Numbered from the stretch's first letter, positions 9,138 through 18,559 are shown. The stretch: 64,000 nucleotides of DNA from Phenylobacterium sp. J367 (GCF_024699985.1 NZ_JAJONA010000001.1:2356001-2420000); one strand, 5' to 3'. Numbers and translations are program-made. Notes: a model not told the origin generated them from the letters alone.

Positions 9138-9347
9138 ATGCAAGACGGTACTGTGAAGTGGTTCAACCCCACCAAGGGCTTTGGTTTCATTCAGCCCGAT
9201 CAGGGCGGCGGCGATGTGTTCGTGCACATCTCGGCGGTCGAACGTGCGGGCCTCGGCGGCCTGCATGAGGGCCAGAAGGTCGGTTTCGAGCTCGAGCGCG
9301 ACGCGCGCTCCGGCAAGATGTCGGCCGCCAACCTCAAGGTCAGCTGA
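9138..9347 (+). CDS. Cold-shock protein, single CSD
   Basis: A 69-residue CspA-family nucleic-acid-binding protein. It contains the whole cold-shock domain with [15 protein letters not shown] (RNP1) and [13 protein letters not shown] (RNP2). The ATG at 9138 is preferred to the upstream GTG at 9117 because GAAGGGA lies eight bases before it and family members begin at this point. Such proteins bind single-stranded RNA/DNA and melt mRNA structure; Caulobacter has both single-domain and double-domain versions, and the double-domain type is at 31505-32072. Confidence 0.95.
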   Translation: MQDGTVKWFNPTKGFGFIQPDQGGGDVFVHISAVERAGLGGLHEGQKVGFELERDARSGKMSAANLKVS

Positions 9348-9399
9348 GCCACGGCGTCGGAGCGGCCATGCGGCCGCTCCGCCTCTGTGGGTCCTCCCG

Positions 9400-9612
9400 A
9401 TGAGTCCCGACCAACAGCATCGCTGCACCGTGCAGCAGGCTCCGGACGGCAAGCCCTATCTGGCTTTCGAGCCGTCGACCGGCGCCGCCTCGTCCTACAG
9501 CAACTCGCTCTTCACGCTCGACCTCAAGCCCGGGGTCAGCCTCGTCGAGGCGCGGCGGCTGGCGGACGAGATCAACGGCGCCCTCTGGGGCGTCTCCTCC
9601 ACCATTTTCTAG
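9400..9612 (+). CDS. Conserved small hypothetical protein (70 aa)
   Basis: A 70-residue protein starting at ATG 9400, 52 bases after the cold-shock stop. It reads MSPDQQHRCTVQQAPDGKPY and ends with a helix ARRLADEINGALWGVSSTIF; a central segment SNSLFTLDLKPGVSLVEA looks like a beta strand into a helix. The pattern resembles a compact alpha/beta domain and no transmembrane segment is present. I do not recognise a named family. Composition matches the neighbours. Confidence 0.65.
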   Translation: MSPDQQHRCTVQQAPDGKPYLAFEPSTGAASSYSNSLFTLDLKPGVSLVEARRLADEINGALWGVSSTIF

Positions 9613-9634
9613 GCGTTCGCGCCGGGGAGTCCTG

Positions 9635-9907
9635 ATGACCGTCAAGTCGGACCTGCGCGCCGTCGAATACCGGACCCGGGCCGAGGCTGCGACCTCTGCC
9701 GCCGAAGCCTCGCCGCTCGCCAACCAGCGCGAGCTGCACGAGGCGTCCGCCGCGGTCTGGAACCAGCTCGCCGAGCAGGAGGAGCGCCGCAGCGTGCGCG
9801 CCGCCCAGATCCTCGTGGCCCAGACCCCGGTCGTTCAGCCCATCGCGGCCGAACATTCCGAGCCCGAAACCCCCGCGGCGGCGTCGGCCGTCGTGCTGGA
9901 GAACTGA
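9635..9907 (+). CDS. Small alanine/glutamate-rich hypothetical protein
   Basis: A 90-residue helical protein: residues 5-60 form a likely coiled helix (RAVEYRTRAEAATSAAEASP, then QRELHEASAAVWNQLAEQEE) ending in a Pro/Glu/Ala-rich tail. The TGA stop overlaps the next ATG by one base (TGATG), so it is translationally coupled to the DUF6481 gene. GGGGAG lies before the start. No family is recognised; the EASAAVWNQLA segment looks like the short stress-response-type helical proteins common in Caulobacterales, but this is only an impression. Confidence 0.65.
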   Translation: MTVKSDLRAVEYRTRAEAATSAAEASPLANQRELHEASAAVWNQLAEQEERRSVRAAQILVAQTPVVQPIAAEHSEPETPAAASAVVLEN

Positions 9908-10278
9908 TGAAACGCGCTCTCAAGGATACGTTCGGCGACCGGCTGCAGGCCCAGGCTGAGGCCCGCCAGGCCCAGCTCGCCAAGTTCCAGCCGAAGGCCG
10001 CCGTAGCCGACCCGAACATCGCCGAGCGCGCCGCCCAGCGCGCCAGCGAACGCGCCGCCGAGCTCACGCGCGTCCGCCTCGAGCGCTCCGACGCCAAGGC
10101 CGCGCGCCAGCAGGCCGCCGCCGACGCGCTCGCCGCCGACGCCGCCGCCATCAAGGCCGCCGAGGACGCCGCCCTCGACCTGAAGCGCGGCGCCCGCAAG
10201 GAACGCAAGGCGCTGACCAAGGCCGAGGCCCAGGCCAAGCGCGACGCCCGCTACGCCGCCCGCAAGGCGCGCCGCTAG
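9907..10278 (+). CDS. DUF6481 family protein
   Basis: A 123-residue, highly charged, almost wholly helical protein rich in Ala, Lys, Arg and Glu. It starts KRALKDTFGDRLQAQAEARQ, has AERAAQRASERAAELTRVRL in the middle and ends with the conserved DARYAARKARR tail that marks the DUF6481 family. No function is established; the Lys/Arg-rich C-terminus suggests nucleic-acid or ribosome association, which is inference. It overlaps the preceding small gene by one base. Confidence 0.8.
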   Translation: MKRALKDTFGDRLQAQAEARQAQLAKFQPKAAVADPNIAERAAQRASERAAELTRVRLERSDAKAARQQAAADALAADAAAIKAAEDAALDLKRGARKERKALTKAEAQAKRDARYAARKARR

Positions 10279-10378
10279 ACTTCGGTCCCACCGCCCGCGC
10301 GCGGCTCGGCCTGCGCGGCGACGTCACCCCAAGCCCGGCCGACGGCAAGTCCGCCGCCCGCCGTCACGGTGGCGGACT

Positions 10379-11870
10379 CTAGTCGAAGTCGATCAGCGCG
10401 CCGCCCCAGATCGGGAAGGTCCCGGTCTGGCCGACCTGCGCCACCGCCGCCTTCACGTCGGCCCGCTCGCGGACCTGGTCGAAGGTCCGGCTGATCGCGT
10501 CGTCGAAGGGCGTATGCGCCGCCCTGCGGAACCGGCTGAGTTCAAACAGCGCTGAGTCGCGATCGTCGGCCGATTTCAGCCGCACGATGTAGCGTGCGGC
10601 CAGCGCATCCGCGTCGCCCGCGCACAGCAGGGCCTTGGCGCGCGCGGTCTCGTTGTCCGAGGCATGGTCGGCGGTGAACTTCAGGGCCTCGGCGCCGGCC
10701 TGCGGTTGCTTGCGGCCGTAGTGCGCGCAGACGCGCTCCGCAGCCAGCCACATATGGCCGTAGTCGCTCAGGTTCGGCTTCGGGCCCATCGCCTCCAGGG
10801 TCGCCAGCGCGTCGTCATGCCGGGCGGCGGCGTTCAGGATGCCGGCCAGATTGATGTTCTGGCTGACGTTCGTCTCGCTCTGGCCTTCCTTCAGCTTCGC
10901 GGCCTCGGCCATCGTCGCGGCGGCCTCGTCCATCCGGCCCAGGTCGCGCAGGGCATAGGCCTTGTCGTTCAGCACCCAGTTGCGGATGTCCTCCCCCCTC
11001 GGCGTCGGGGATCGGCCCCGGCTTGGCAAGCCGCGCCTCCAGCAGCTTCAGCGCCTCCTCGCTGCGGCCCAGGAGCCGCAGGTCGGCCGCGACCGCCAGA
11101 ACCCCGCGCCCGTCGTCGGGGTCCTTGTCCAGCGCCTCGCGCGCCCGGGCGAACTCCGCCTCGGCGATGGCCTTGCTGTCGAACTGGGCGAGCCCGTCCT
11201 CCGTCAGCCCGGCGTAGTCGTTGTTCAACCGCAGCTCGATATGCGAGCTGACGCTCCTGACGCGGCCGGCGACGCGGCGCGCGTTGGCGAGATCGCCATC
11301 GACCTTCAGCATCCTGGCGTAGTCGACCCAGAGGTAGTCGCCGCCTGCAAACGGCGACATGGGTTTCCAGTCGATGGTGTCGAGGGCGGCCAGGAAGCGC
11401 CGCTTGCGCTTCGGATCATCGCGCACCAGCCGGGCGAAATCGAACAGCGAGCTGTCCGAGAAGATGATCGCGCTGCCATCGCCCCGGCGCTTGGCGGCTT
11501 CCTCCAGCGACCGGAGGCCGTCGTTCACATCGCCGATCTCGCTGGCGACGATGAAGCGCGTCGTCCACGCCAGCGCGCTGGCCTCCTTTTCCGCCGTGCT
11601 CTTGCGGACCAGCTCGGCGGTCGGCTCGATGCCGCACATCGCCGCCATCATGTAGGTCCAGGACCGCTGCTGGCTCGTCAGGGTGCGGAAGTCACGCCGG
11701 TCCAGCAGCGCCGCGAAGCTCTCCTTGTCGCAACCATTCCCGGACTGCGCGGTCTTGGCGAGCACGGCGAAGTCGTCTTCCGCCGTCGTCTGGGCGAGGG
11801 CGGCGCCGGGGACGGCGAGGCAGAGTGCGGCCGTCAGCGCGGCGATCCGGGTGCGGAGAAGTGTCGTCAT
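10379..11870 (-). CDS. Exported protein of unknown function (one apparent frameshift error)
   Basis: The gene starts at 11870 (ATG) with a clear signal peptide, MTTLLRTRIAALTAALCLAV then GAALAQ, and runs for about 496 residues. The body is helical and repeat-like (ALAWTTRFIVASEIGDVNDG, SLEEAAKRRGDG, RAREALDKDPDDGRG, DEAAATMAEAAKLKEGQ), resembling degenerate TPR/Sel1-type repeats. An extra base in the run of six C at 10993-10998 (plus strand) breaks the frame; with five, DAEGEDIRNWVLNDKAYALR joins smoothly. The C-terminus returns to helices and ends TFPIWGGALIDFD. I recognise no specific family; a periplasmic scaffold is the simplest guess. Confidence 0.75.
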
Positions 11871-11909
11871 CGGCCGAGCCTGCAATGGCTCGCCGCACCG
11901 CGCAATGGC

Positions 11910-12743
11910 TCAGCTTGTTGGCCGCTGCGCCACCACCGGCGGGACGAAATCGGGCTCCAGGGCCTTCAGCGGATGCGAGCCGGAGACCATCCCCATGAAC
12001 GGCGGCCAGATGTCATAGCCCAGCAGGCTTTGCAGCCGGGGCGACATGCCCCGCACCTGCTCGCGCGGGATCGAGAGGTGCCAGGCCTCCTGGGTCCTGG
12101 CCCAGGGCTCGCAGTACTGGTTGGTGAAGGCCAGCCTCGGCCGGTCCGACCGGTTCGCCCCTCCGCGGTGCAGCAGCGTGCCCGCCATGATGAACGCCGC
12201 GCCGGCCGGCAGGGACATCGGGACCAGCATCGCTTCCAGCGCGTCCTGCGGCGGCCGGTCCGGCGCGTCGGCGTCGCCCCAGAGGTGGCTGCCCGGGATC
12301 ACGTCCGTGGCCCCGTTCTCCGCCGTGAAGGGATCGACCGCGGCGATGAGCGTATAGCTGATCGCCGGCCGCGGCCTGGGCTGGCGGTAGAAGCCGTCGT
12401 CCACGTGGATCGCCTGCGCCGCCTCGCCCGGATTGATCTGGATCGACTGGCTGGCGGTGAGCTGGTAGCCGGGCTGCAGGAAGCGGTCGAGCACCGCCAG
12501 CACCCGCGCGTCCTCGGCCGTCCGCTCGAACACCCGGCCCCGCGCCACCAGCGTATAGACCCGCTCGGTCAGGAAGCCTTCGAAGGCGTTCCGCCCGTGA
12601 TGGCTGTCGCGATAGGGGGCCAGCGTCGCCCGCACCTCGTCGATCGTCGCGGCGTCCAGGAAGTCGGGGATGACCGTGAAGCCCTGCGCCCGGATCTCCG
12701 CGGCGTGGGCGTCGGCGTCGAAGCGAGCCACGGGTTTGTCCAT
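11910..12743 (-). CDS. Phytanoyl-CoA dioxygenase family (PhyH) protein
   Basis: A 277-residue Fe(II)/2-oxoglutarate dioxygenase. The metal facial triad is visible as HxD in AIHVDDGFYR (His113, Asp115) and a distal His in LLHRGGANRS with the oxoglutarate-binding Arg following. The N-terminal helix FDADAHAAEIRAQGFTVIPD and the jelly-roll strand NGATDVIPGSHLWG are family typical. I start at the ATG at 12743, since the upstream extension overlaps the divergent TauD-type gene at 12793. The substrate is unknown; PhyH proteins hydroxylate CoA esters, ectoine or small metabolites. The two divergent dioxygenase genes are 49 bases apart. Confidence 0.9.
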   Translation of the reverse strand: MDKPVARFDADAHAAEIRAQGFTVIPDFLDAATIDEVRATLAPYRDSHHGRNAFEGFLTERVYTLVARGRVFERTAEDARVLAVLDRFLQPGYQLTASQSIQINPGEAAQAIHVDDGFYRQPRPRPAISYTLIAAVDPFTAENGATDVIPGSHLWGDADAPDRPPQDALEAMLVPMSLPAGAAFIMAGTLLHRGGANRSDRPRLAFTNQYCEPWARTQEAWHLSIPREQVRGMSPRLQSLLGYDIWPPFMGMVSGSHPLKALEPDFVPPVVAQRPTS

Positions 12744-12792
12744 CGGCGCTCCTCTCCCTATTCTTTCCCTCAACATAGCACGGAGGACGGCG

Positions 12793-13674
12793 ATGACCGG
12801 GACCCTGAAGATCCGCCGCGTGGCGGGCGCGCTCGGCGCGGAGATCTCCGGCGTGGACCTGTCCGCCGACCTTCCCGACGCCACCGTTGCGGCGATCCGC
12901 AAGGCCTTGGTCGAGCACCAGGTGATCTTCTTCCGCGATCAGGAGCTGACCCCGGCCCAGCAGGCCGCGTTCGGCGCCCGCTTCGGTCCGCTCAACATTC
13001 ACCCCTACGTGGCGGGCATGGCCGGCCAGCCCGAGGTGATGGAGATCGTCAAGGAGCCCGCCGACAAGGTGAACTTCGGCGGCGGCTGGCACTCCGACAT
13101 GAGTTTCCTGGAGACGCCGGCCATCGGCTCGATCCTCTACGCCGTGGAGATCCCGGAATTCGGCGGCGACACCCTGTTCGCGAGCCAGGCCGCCGCCTAC
13201 GACGCGCTGTCGCCGGGCCTGAAGGCGACGCTCGATACCCTCTCGGCCGTCCATTCGGCCAGCCGCGAATATTCCGCCCAGGGGCACTCGGCCCAGAAGC
13301 GCGCCGGCATGCAGGTGGCCGAGGCCGACGGCTATGTGGGCGAGTACGTCCACCCGATGGTGCTCGTCCACCCCGAGACCGGCCGCAAAGCGCTCTATGT
13401 CAATCCGGCCTTCACGCTCCGGATCGACGGCTGGAAGACGTCGGAGTCCAAGGCGCTCCTGGACTACCTCTTCAACCACTGCCGCTACGAGGGCTTCACC
13501 TGCCGGTTCTCATGGACCGCCGGCTCGGTCGCCTTCTGGGACAACCGCTCGGTCTGGCACTTCGCGCTGAACGACTACCCCGGCCAGCGCCGGCACATGC
13601 GGCGCGTCACCGTCGATCCCTGGCCCGCCATGGCCGAGCAGGCGCGCGAGGTGGAGCTGGCGGGCGCTCGCTAG
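12793..13674 (+). CDS. TauD/TfdA family Fe(II)/2-oxoglutarate dioxygenase
   Basis: A 293-residue TauD-like dioxygenase. Family motifs include ALGAEISGVDLS near the start, HQVIFFRDQELTP, the HxD iron ligand in GGGWHSDMSFLE (His100, Asp102) and the distal ligand in SVWHFALNDYPGQRR (His256), where the Arg binds oxoglutarate. GGAGGAC precedes ATG 12793. Family members release sulfite from taurine or cleave herbicide ethers; the sequence does not fix the substrate. A second TauD-like enzyme lies at 33022-33900 and they share only the family core. It is divergent from the PhyH gene. Confidence 0.92.
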   Translation: MTGTLKIRRVAGALGAEISGVDLSADLPDATVAAIRKALVEHQVIFFRDQELTPAQQAAFGARFGPLNIHPYVAGMAGQPEVMEIVKEPADKVNFGGGWHSDMSFLETPAIGSILYAVEIPEFGGDTLFASQAAAYDALSPGLKATLDTLSAVHSASREYSAQGHSAQKRAGMQVAEADGYVGEYVHPMVLVHPETGRKALYVNPAFTLRIDGWKTSESKALLDYLFNHCRYEGFTCRFSWTAGSVAFWDNRSVWHFALNDYPGQRRHMRRVTVDPWPAMAEQAREVELAGAR

Positions 13675-13763
13675 CGCGCGCCAAGGTGATGGCGCGACGC
13701 GGTTCCTTGCCATGTGCGGCCGGGAAGCGCCTCATGAGGCGTCGGGGAACACCGGAGGTCCGC

Positions 13764-14033
13764 ATGAGCGTCTATCGCGTCACCGAGATCATCGGCACGA
13801 GCCGGAATAGCTGGGAGGAGGCGGCCCGCGAGGCGCTCGCCGTCGCCGCCGACAGCCTGCGCGACCTGCGCATCGCCGAGGTGGTCGAGCAGGACATCGC
13901 GCTGGGGGCCGACGGGAAGATCGAGGCCTTCCGCACCAAGCTCAGGGTCAGCTTCAAGTACGAAAGCGACGTCATGCGGCCCGACCGGCCGGGCGTCGAG
14001 TTCGGCTACGCCCACCCCGAGCCGGCTCAGTAG
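13764..14033 (+). CDS. Dodecin-type flavin-binding protein
   Basis: Dodecins are small dodecameric flavin-storage proteins. This 89-residue product has the family core MSVYRVTEIIGTSRNSWEEA, with the central helix, then ARE..LAVAADSLRDLRIAEV, and the three-strand sheet with VSFKYESDV. The ATG at 13764 follows GGAGGT. The core ends near residue 72; the Pro/Glu tail is an extension beyond the usual length. It converges on the flavoprotein gene at 14027, with which it overlaps by seven bases. Confidence 0.88.
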   Translation: MSVYRVTEIIGTSRNSWEEAAREALAVAADSLRDLRIAEVVEQDIALGADGKIEAFRTKLRVSFKYESDVMRPDRPGVEFGYAHPEPAQ

Positions 14034-15211
14034 CCGAGCCGGCTCAGCAGGCCCTTCGCCGCCGCCACCCCGGTGGCGAAGCTCGCCTGCAGCAGGTAGC
14101 CGCCGGTCGGCGCCTCCCAGTCGAGCATCTCGCCGGCGGCGAACACGCCTGGCCGGTCGCGAAGCATGAGGGTCTCGTCCACGGCCTCGCGCGTCAGCCC
14201 GCCGGCCGAGGAGATCGCCCGCACCAGGCCCTGAACCCCCGTCACCGTCAACGGCGCGGCCTTGATCAGCCGGGCCAGCGGGCCGGGGGCGATCGGCAGG
14301 TCCTTTCCGAACGCCTCGCGCAGCAGGTTCACCTCCAGCGGCGAGAGGTTCAGCGCCTTGCGCAGGTGGTTGGCGGCGCTCTCGCCCTTCTTCGGCCGGG
14401 CCAGCCGGTCGGTGAGCTTGGGGATCGTCTGGTCGGGCCGCAGGTCCACGGTCACCGTCGTCGGGGCCGCGTCGCGCACGGCCGCCGCGATCGCATAGAC
14501 CGCGCCGCCCTCCAGGCCGTAACGGGTGACCACGGCGTCGCCGCGGCTGGTCTCTTCCCCGACGCTCAGCGCCACATTCTTCAGCGGCTGGCCTTCGAAG
14601 CGGTCGCGGAAGATCGCGCTCCAGGCCACGTCGACGCCCACATTGGCCGGGCGGAACGGCGCGACGCCCGCCAGCCGGTCCGCCCAGGCCCCGTCCGGGC
14701 CCAGCTTCGGCCAGCTCGCCCCGCCAAGCGCCAGCAGCGTCGCGTCCGGCGTCACCGCGATCTCGCCCTCGGGCGTGCGGAAGGTAAGGGCGCCCTCGGC
14801 GTTCCAGCCGGTCCAGTCGTGGCGCGTCCGCACGACGACACCGAGCTCGGCCAACCGCCGCAGCCACGCGCGCAGCAGCGGGGAGGCCTTCAGCGTCTTC
14901 GGGAACACCCGGCCGGACGACCCCTTGAACGTCGGCTGGCCCAGGCCCTCGGCCCAGGCGACCAGCTCGGCCGGCGGATAGGCCGCGACCATCGGCGCGA
15001 GCCACGCCTCGGCCGCGCCGTAGCGGCCGAGGAACCGCGGCAGGTCCTCGGAATGGGTCAGGTTCAGCCCGCCCCGGCCGGCCATCAGGAACTTGCGGCC
15101 CACCGAGGGCATCTTCTCGTAGACGGTGACGGCCAGGCCCGCCCGGGCCAGGGTCTCGGCGGCGATCAGGCCCGCGGGCCCGGCGCCGACCACGGCTGCG
15201 GTCTTGGTCAC
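14027..15211 (-). CDS. HI0933-like NAD(P)/FAD-dependent oxidoreductase (TIGR03862 type)
   Basis: A 394-residue flavoprotein. The FAD-binding Rossmann motif GAGPAGLIAAETLARAG is at residues about 9-25, followed by GRKFLMAGRGGLNLTHSE, the signature of HI0933-like flavoproteins, and FKGSSGRVFPKTLKASPLLR. The C-terminal FAD motif GVFAAGEMLDWEAPTGGY is intact. I start at GTG 15211, where GTGA overlaps the stop of the upstream M20 gene, indicating translational coupling. The family has no settled reaction. Placement beside dodecin, a flavin-storage protein, is a mild functional link. Confidence 0.92.
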   Translation of the reverse strand: MTKTAAVVGAGPAGLIAAETLARAGLAVTVYEKMPSVGRKFLMAGRGGLNLTHSEDLPRFLGRYGAAEAWLAPMVAAYPPAELVAWAEGLGQPTFKGSSGRVFPKTLKASPLLRAWLRRLAELGVVVRTRHDWTGWNAEGALTFRTPEGEIAVTPDATLLALGGASWPKLGPDGAWADRLAGVAPFRPANVGVDVAWSAIFRDRFEGQPLKNVALSVGEETSRGDAVVTRYGLEGGAVYAIAAAVRDAAPTTVTVDLRPDQTIPKLTDRLARPKKGESAANHLRKALNLSPLEVNLLREAFGKDLPIAPGPLARLIKAAPLTVTGVQGLVRAISSAGGLTREAVDETLMLRDRPGVFAAGEMLDWEAPTGGYLLQASFATGVAAAKGLLSRLGY

Positions 15212-16503
15212 ACCCCTGCCATGGCGAGCACGGCGGCGAGGCCGACCGCCTGGCCGCGCACCGACGGGCCCTTCTCCACGTCGATCCATTCGTCCGGCGC
15301 GTGCGCCCGGCCGCCGGTGCCGCCCGAGCCGATGGTCACCGCCGGGATGCCCAGGCTGATGGGGATGTTGCTGTCCGTCGAGCTGGCGCCCAGGATCGGG
15401 GTGTAGCCGGCGGCCTTCACCGCCGCGGTGGTGGCGCGCACGATCTCGGCGTCCTCGCGGGTCGCCCCGGTCGGCCGCTCGCCGATCATCTTCACGTCGG
15501 CGCTGATCTGGCCGAAGCGGGTGTTGCGGGCCTTGTTCTCGGCCGCCACCGCGTCCTTCACGATGCCCAGGAACTTGCCGTCCAGCTTGTCCAACTCCTC
15601 CTTGGATTCAGACCGCATGTCGACCTCCAGCCAGATGGCCTCGGGGATCGAGTTCACGGACGTGCCGCCGCCCACCACGCTGGTCGCATAGGTGGTCCGG
15701 GGCTTGGCGGGCGTGGTCAGCTTGTTCATCTCGACCACCGTCGTCCCCATGGCCGCCATCGGATTCACGGTCCCATAGGCGCCGTAGCTGTGGCCGCCCG
15801 GCCCGTTGAAGGTGACGCGGTAGCGCTTGGAGCCGACGGCGCCGAAGGTCACGCGCTCGGCGGACGTCCCGTCCATCGAGAAGAAGGCGTGGACGCGATC
15901 CTTGTACTTGCCCTTGTTGAAGATGAACTTCACCCCGCGCAGGTCGCCCGGGCCTTCCTCGCCCACGTTGCCGACGAACAGGATGTCCCGCTTGGTCTTG
16001 ATCTTCGCCGCGTCCAGGGCGCGGACGTAGGCCAGCAGCACGGCCAGCGAATGGGTGTCGTCGCCGACGCCCGGGGCGTGCAGCTTGGTCCCCTCGCGGC
16101 GCACCTTCACGTTGGTGCCTTCCGGGAACACCGTGTCGAGGTGGGCGGCCAGCACCACCACCTTGCCGCCGGCCGGGCCCGTGCCGCGGCGGAGGCCCAT
16201 GACGTTGCCCTCGGCGTCCATCTCCACGTCGCTCAGGCCGTGGGCCTTCAGCATCTCCATGTAGGCCTTGGCCCGCGCCTCCTCCTTGAACGGCGGCGCC
16301 GGGATCTCGGTGAGCGTGATGGTGTCCTCCACCGTCCGCGCATGATCGGCGTCCAGCTTGGCGACCGCGGCCTTGAACGGCGCGCTGGCCACCAGCTTCT
16401 GGACGGTCTGCTCAGGCGTCGCGCCGCGTCCCTGCGCGGCGGCGCCGGTGGCGATGGTCAGGGCCAGGACGGACACGAGCGCGTAACGCGGGACGGAGAA
16501 CAT
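15208..16503 (-). CDS. M20 family metallopeptidase, exported
   Basis: A 431-residue zinc peptidase with a signal peptide (MFSVPRYALVSVLALTIATG then AAAQ), so probably periplasmic. Metal and catalytic motifs are in order: AAHLDT (His and catalytic Asp), GVGDDTHSLAVLL, EEGPGDL (general base Glu and metal ligand), FSMDGT and the final GGRAHAPDEWI histidine. The dimerisation domain lies at roughly residues 205-320. ATG 16503 has AAGGA upstream and excludes a longer non-secretory extension. Members are carboxypeptidases, dipeptidases or aminoacylases; the substrate cannot be read here. It precedes the flavoprotein in a four-base overlap. Confidence 0.92.
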   Translation of the reverse strand: MFSVPRYALVSVLALTIATGAAAQGRGATPEQTVQKLVASAPFKAAVAKLDADHARTVEDTITLTEIPAPPFKEEARAKAYMEMLKAHGLSDVEMDAEGNVMGLRRGTGPAGGKVVVLAAHLDTVFPEGTNVKVRREGTKLHAPGVGDDTHSLAVLLAYVRALDAAKIKTKRDILFVGNVGEEGPGDLRGVKFIFNKGKYKDRVHAFFSMDGTSAERVTFGAVGSKRYRVTFNGPGGHSYGAYGTVNPMAAMGTTVVEMNKLTTPAKPRTTYATSVVGGGTSVNSIPEAIWLEVDMRSESKEELDKLDGKFLGIVKDAVAAENKARNTRFGQISADVKMIGERPTGATREDAEIVRATTAAVKAAGYTPILGASSTDSNIPISLGIPAVTIGSGGTGGRAHAPDEWIDVEKGPSVRGQAVGLAAVLAMAGV

Positions 16504-16702
16504 AGATCTGGAATCCTTGCGCAAAAAGCGGCCGCATATGAGCCGATCTCGCCGTCCCGGACCAGCCTCGCGGGGACAATGCTTGCGCATTACGGGAATT
16601 TAACGACCGAAACTCCACCCGGGCTTGCCGCCCCGGCCCCACCCCCTTACGCCTTCGCGTCACAATGTGACACCGGTGGAAACGCCGGATGGGGGAACGC
16701 CG

Positions 16703-18559
16703 ATGCTGAGCCGCCGCAACCTCATGCTGACCGCCGCCGCCGGCCTCGCGCTGGCCGGCTGCGCCACCGCCGAGCCGCCGCCGCCGCCGGTGGCCGCCGC
16801 GCCGCCGCCGCCCGCCCCGCCGCCGCCCACGGCTGAGCAGGAACTCGCGACCTTCCTCGACGACGTCTTCCAGGAGGCGCTCAAGGACAGCCCGGAGCTC
16901 GTCACCTCCCTCGGCCTCGACACCGGCGAGCGCGCCGGCGCCAAGGGCCAGCTCCACGACGGCTCCGTCGAGGCGCTGGACCGCCGGCGCCGCCGCAACG
17001 CCGATATGCTGGCCCGGCTGAAGAAGATCGACCGCTCCAGGCTCTCCGGCATGTCGCTCGTCAACTACGACAGCATGGCCTACGGCATGGAGGTCCAGGC
17101 CGAGGCCGACGCCCGCTTCCAGTACGGCGGGGAGGGGGCCGGCAGCCCCTATGTCCTGTCCCAGATCACCGGCGCCTGGCAGGAGATCCCCGACTTTCTC
17201 TCGGCCCAGCACACCGTCGAGACCCGCGAGGACGCCGAGGCCTATGTGTCGCGGATGGAAGCCTTCGCCCGCCTGATGGGCCAGGAGAACGAGCGCGTCC
17301 GCCGCGACGCGGGCCTGGGCGTCATCCCGCCGGACTATGCGCTGAAGGGCGCGATCGCCCAGATGAAGGTCCTGCGGGCCCCGGCCGACAGATCCGCGCT
17401 GATCCGCAACCTCACCGACCGCACGACCGCGAAGAACATCCAGGGCGACTGGCGCGGCGAGGCGACCCGCGTCTACGACGCCGCGGTGGTCCCGGCCATC
17501 GACCGCCAGATCGCGCTCCTCGAAAGCCTGCTGCCCCGCGCCACCCACGACGCCGGCTGCTGGAAGCTGCCCGACGGCGAGGCCTACTACGCGCTGGCGC
17601 TGCGCAGCCAGACCACCACCAACATGACGCCGGCCGAGGTCCACCAGCTCGGCCTCGACGTCACGCGCGAGCTGCACGCCCGCGCCGACGTTCTGTTCAA
17701 GAAGATGGGCTACACCCGCGGCGGGGTCGGCCAGCGCTACGACCGGCTCTACAAGTCGAAGACCGGCGTCTATCCCAACACCGACGCCGGCAAGGCCCAG
17801 CTGATCGGCGAGCTGAACAAGCTCGTCCAGAAGATGGAGGCGCGGCTTCCCGAGCAGTTCGCGACGCTTCCCAAGGCCAAGCTGGAGATCCGCCGGATCC
17901 CCAAGGAGACCGAGCAGGGCTCCTCCACCCACTACTCCGAGGGCAGCCTCGACGGCTCGCGCCCCGGCATCTACTGGATCAACCTGCGCGACACGGCCGA
18001 AGCGCCCTACTGGTTCATGCCGACCACGACCTTCCACGAGGGCGTGCCCGGCCACCACATGCAGATCTCCATCCAGCGCGAGGCCGACCTGCCGATGATC
18101 CGGCGGGTCATGGGCTACGGCGCCTACGTCGAGGGCTGGGCGCTCTACACCGAGCAGGTGGCCCAGGAGATGGGTATGTACCAGGGCGATACGCTGGGCG
18201 AACTCGGCTACATCCACGACGCCCTGCTGCGCTCCGGCCGCCTCGTCACCGATACCGGCCTGCACAATCTGCGCTGGAGCCGCGAGAAGGCGATCACAAC
18301 GCTCTCCGACATCGACGGCGATCCGCCCTCGCTCTCGGCCCAGGAGATCGAGCGCTACTCGGTCTGGCCCGGCCAGGCGTGCAGCTACATGGTCGGCAAG
18401 GTCACCATCCTGCGCCTGCGCGAGAAGGCGAAGGCGGCGCTCGGCCCGGCCTACGACGCCCGCAAGTTCCACGACGCCGTGCTGCTCTCAGGCTCCATGC
18501 CGCTGGCGGTGCTGGAGCACCGCGTCGACCAGTTCATCGCCGCGTCGAAGAGCAGCTAG
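16703..18559 (+). CDS. DUF885 family metallopeptidase, Tat lipoprotein (copy 1 of 3)
   Basis: A 618-residue DUF885 protein. ATG 16703 gives MLSRRNLMLTAAAGLALAGC: a twin-arginine motif (SRRNLM) followed by a lipobox (LAGC), so it is probably exported folded by Tat and lipidated. A Pro-rich linker (about residues 26-48) leads to the DUF885 core with the zinc motif HEGVPGHH (residues 445-452) and YVEGWALYTEQVA supplying the third ligand. Family members are related to thermolysin-like zinc peptidases acting on small peptides. It is the first of three tandem DUF885 genes, separated from the second by a palindromic repeat. Confidence 0.92.
   Translation: MLSRRNLMLTAAAGLALAGCATAEPPPPPVAAAPPPPAPPPPTAEQELATFLDDVFQEALKDSPELVTSLGLDTGERAGAKGQLHDGSVEALDRRRRRNADMLARLKKIDRSRLSGMSLVNYDSMAYGMEVQAEADARFQYGGEGAGSPYVLSQITGAWQEIPDFLSAQHTVETREDAEAYVSRMEAFARLMGQENERVRRDAGLGVIPPDYALKGAIAQMKVLRAPADRSALIRNLTDRTTAKNIQGDWRGEATRVYDAAVVPAIDRQIALLESLLPRATHDAGCWKLPDGEAYYALALRSQTTTNMTPAEVHQLGLDVTRELHARADVLFKKMGYTRGGVGQRYDRLYKSKTGVYPNTDAGKAQLIGELNKLVQKMEARLPEQFATLPKAKLEIRRIPKETEQGSSTHYSEGSLDGSRPGIYWINLRDTAEAPYWFMPTTTFHEGVPGHHMQISIQREADLPMIRRVMGYGAYVEGWALYTEQVAQEMGMYQGDTLGELGYIHDALLRSGRLVTDTGLHNLRWSREKAITTLSDIDGDPPSLSAQEIERYSVWPGQACSYMVGKVTILRLREKAKAALGPAYDARKFHDAVLLSGSMPLAVLEHRVDQFIAASKSS

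Noticed and set aside
9041-9268. ORF overlapping the cold-shock gene start
   Set aside because: It is in another frame over the clear cold-shock coding region and its product has no family pattern.
10348-10378. Terminator-like hairpin (AGTCCGCC/GGCGGACT) between DUF6481 and the exported protein gene
   Set aside because: It is 8 bp with a long loop and no T-run; similar pairings are frequent by chance in such GC-rich DNA.
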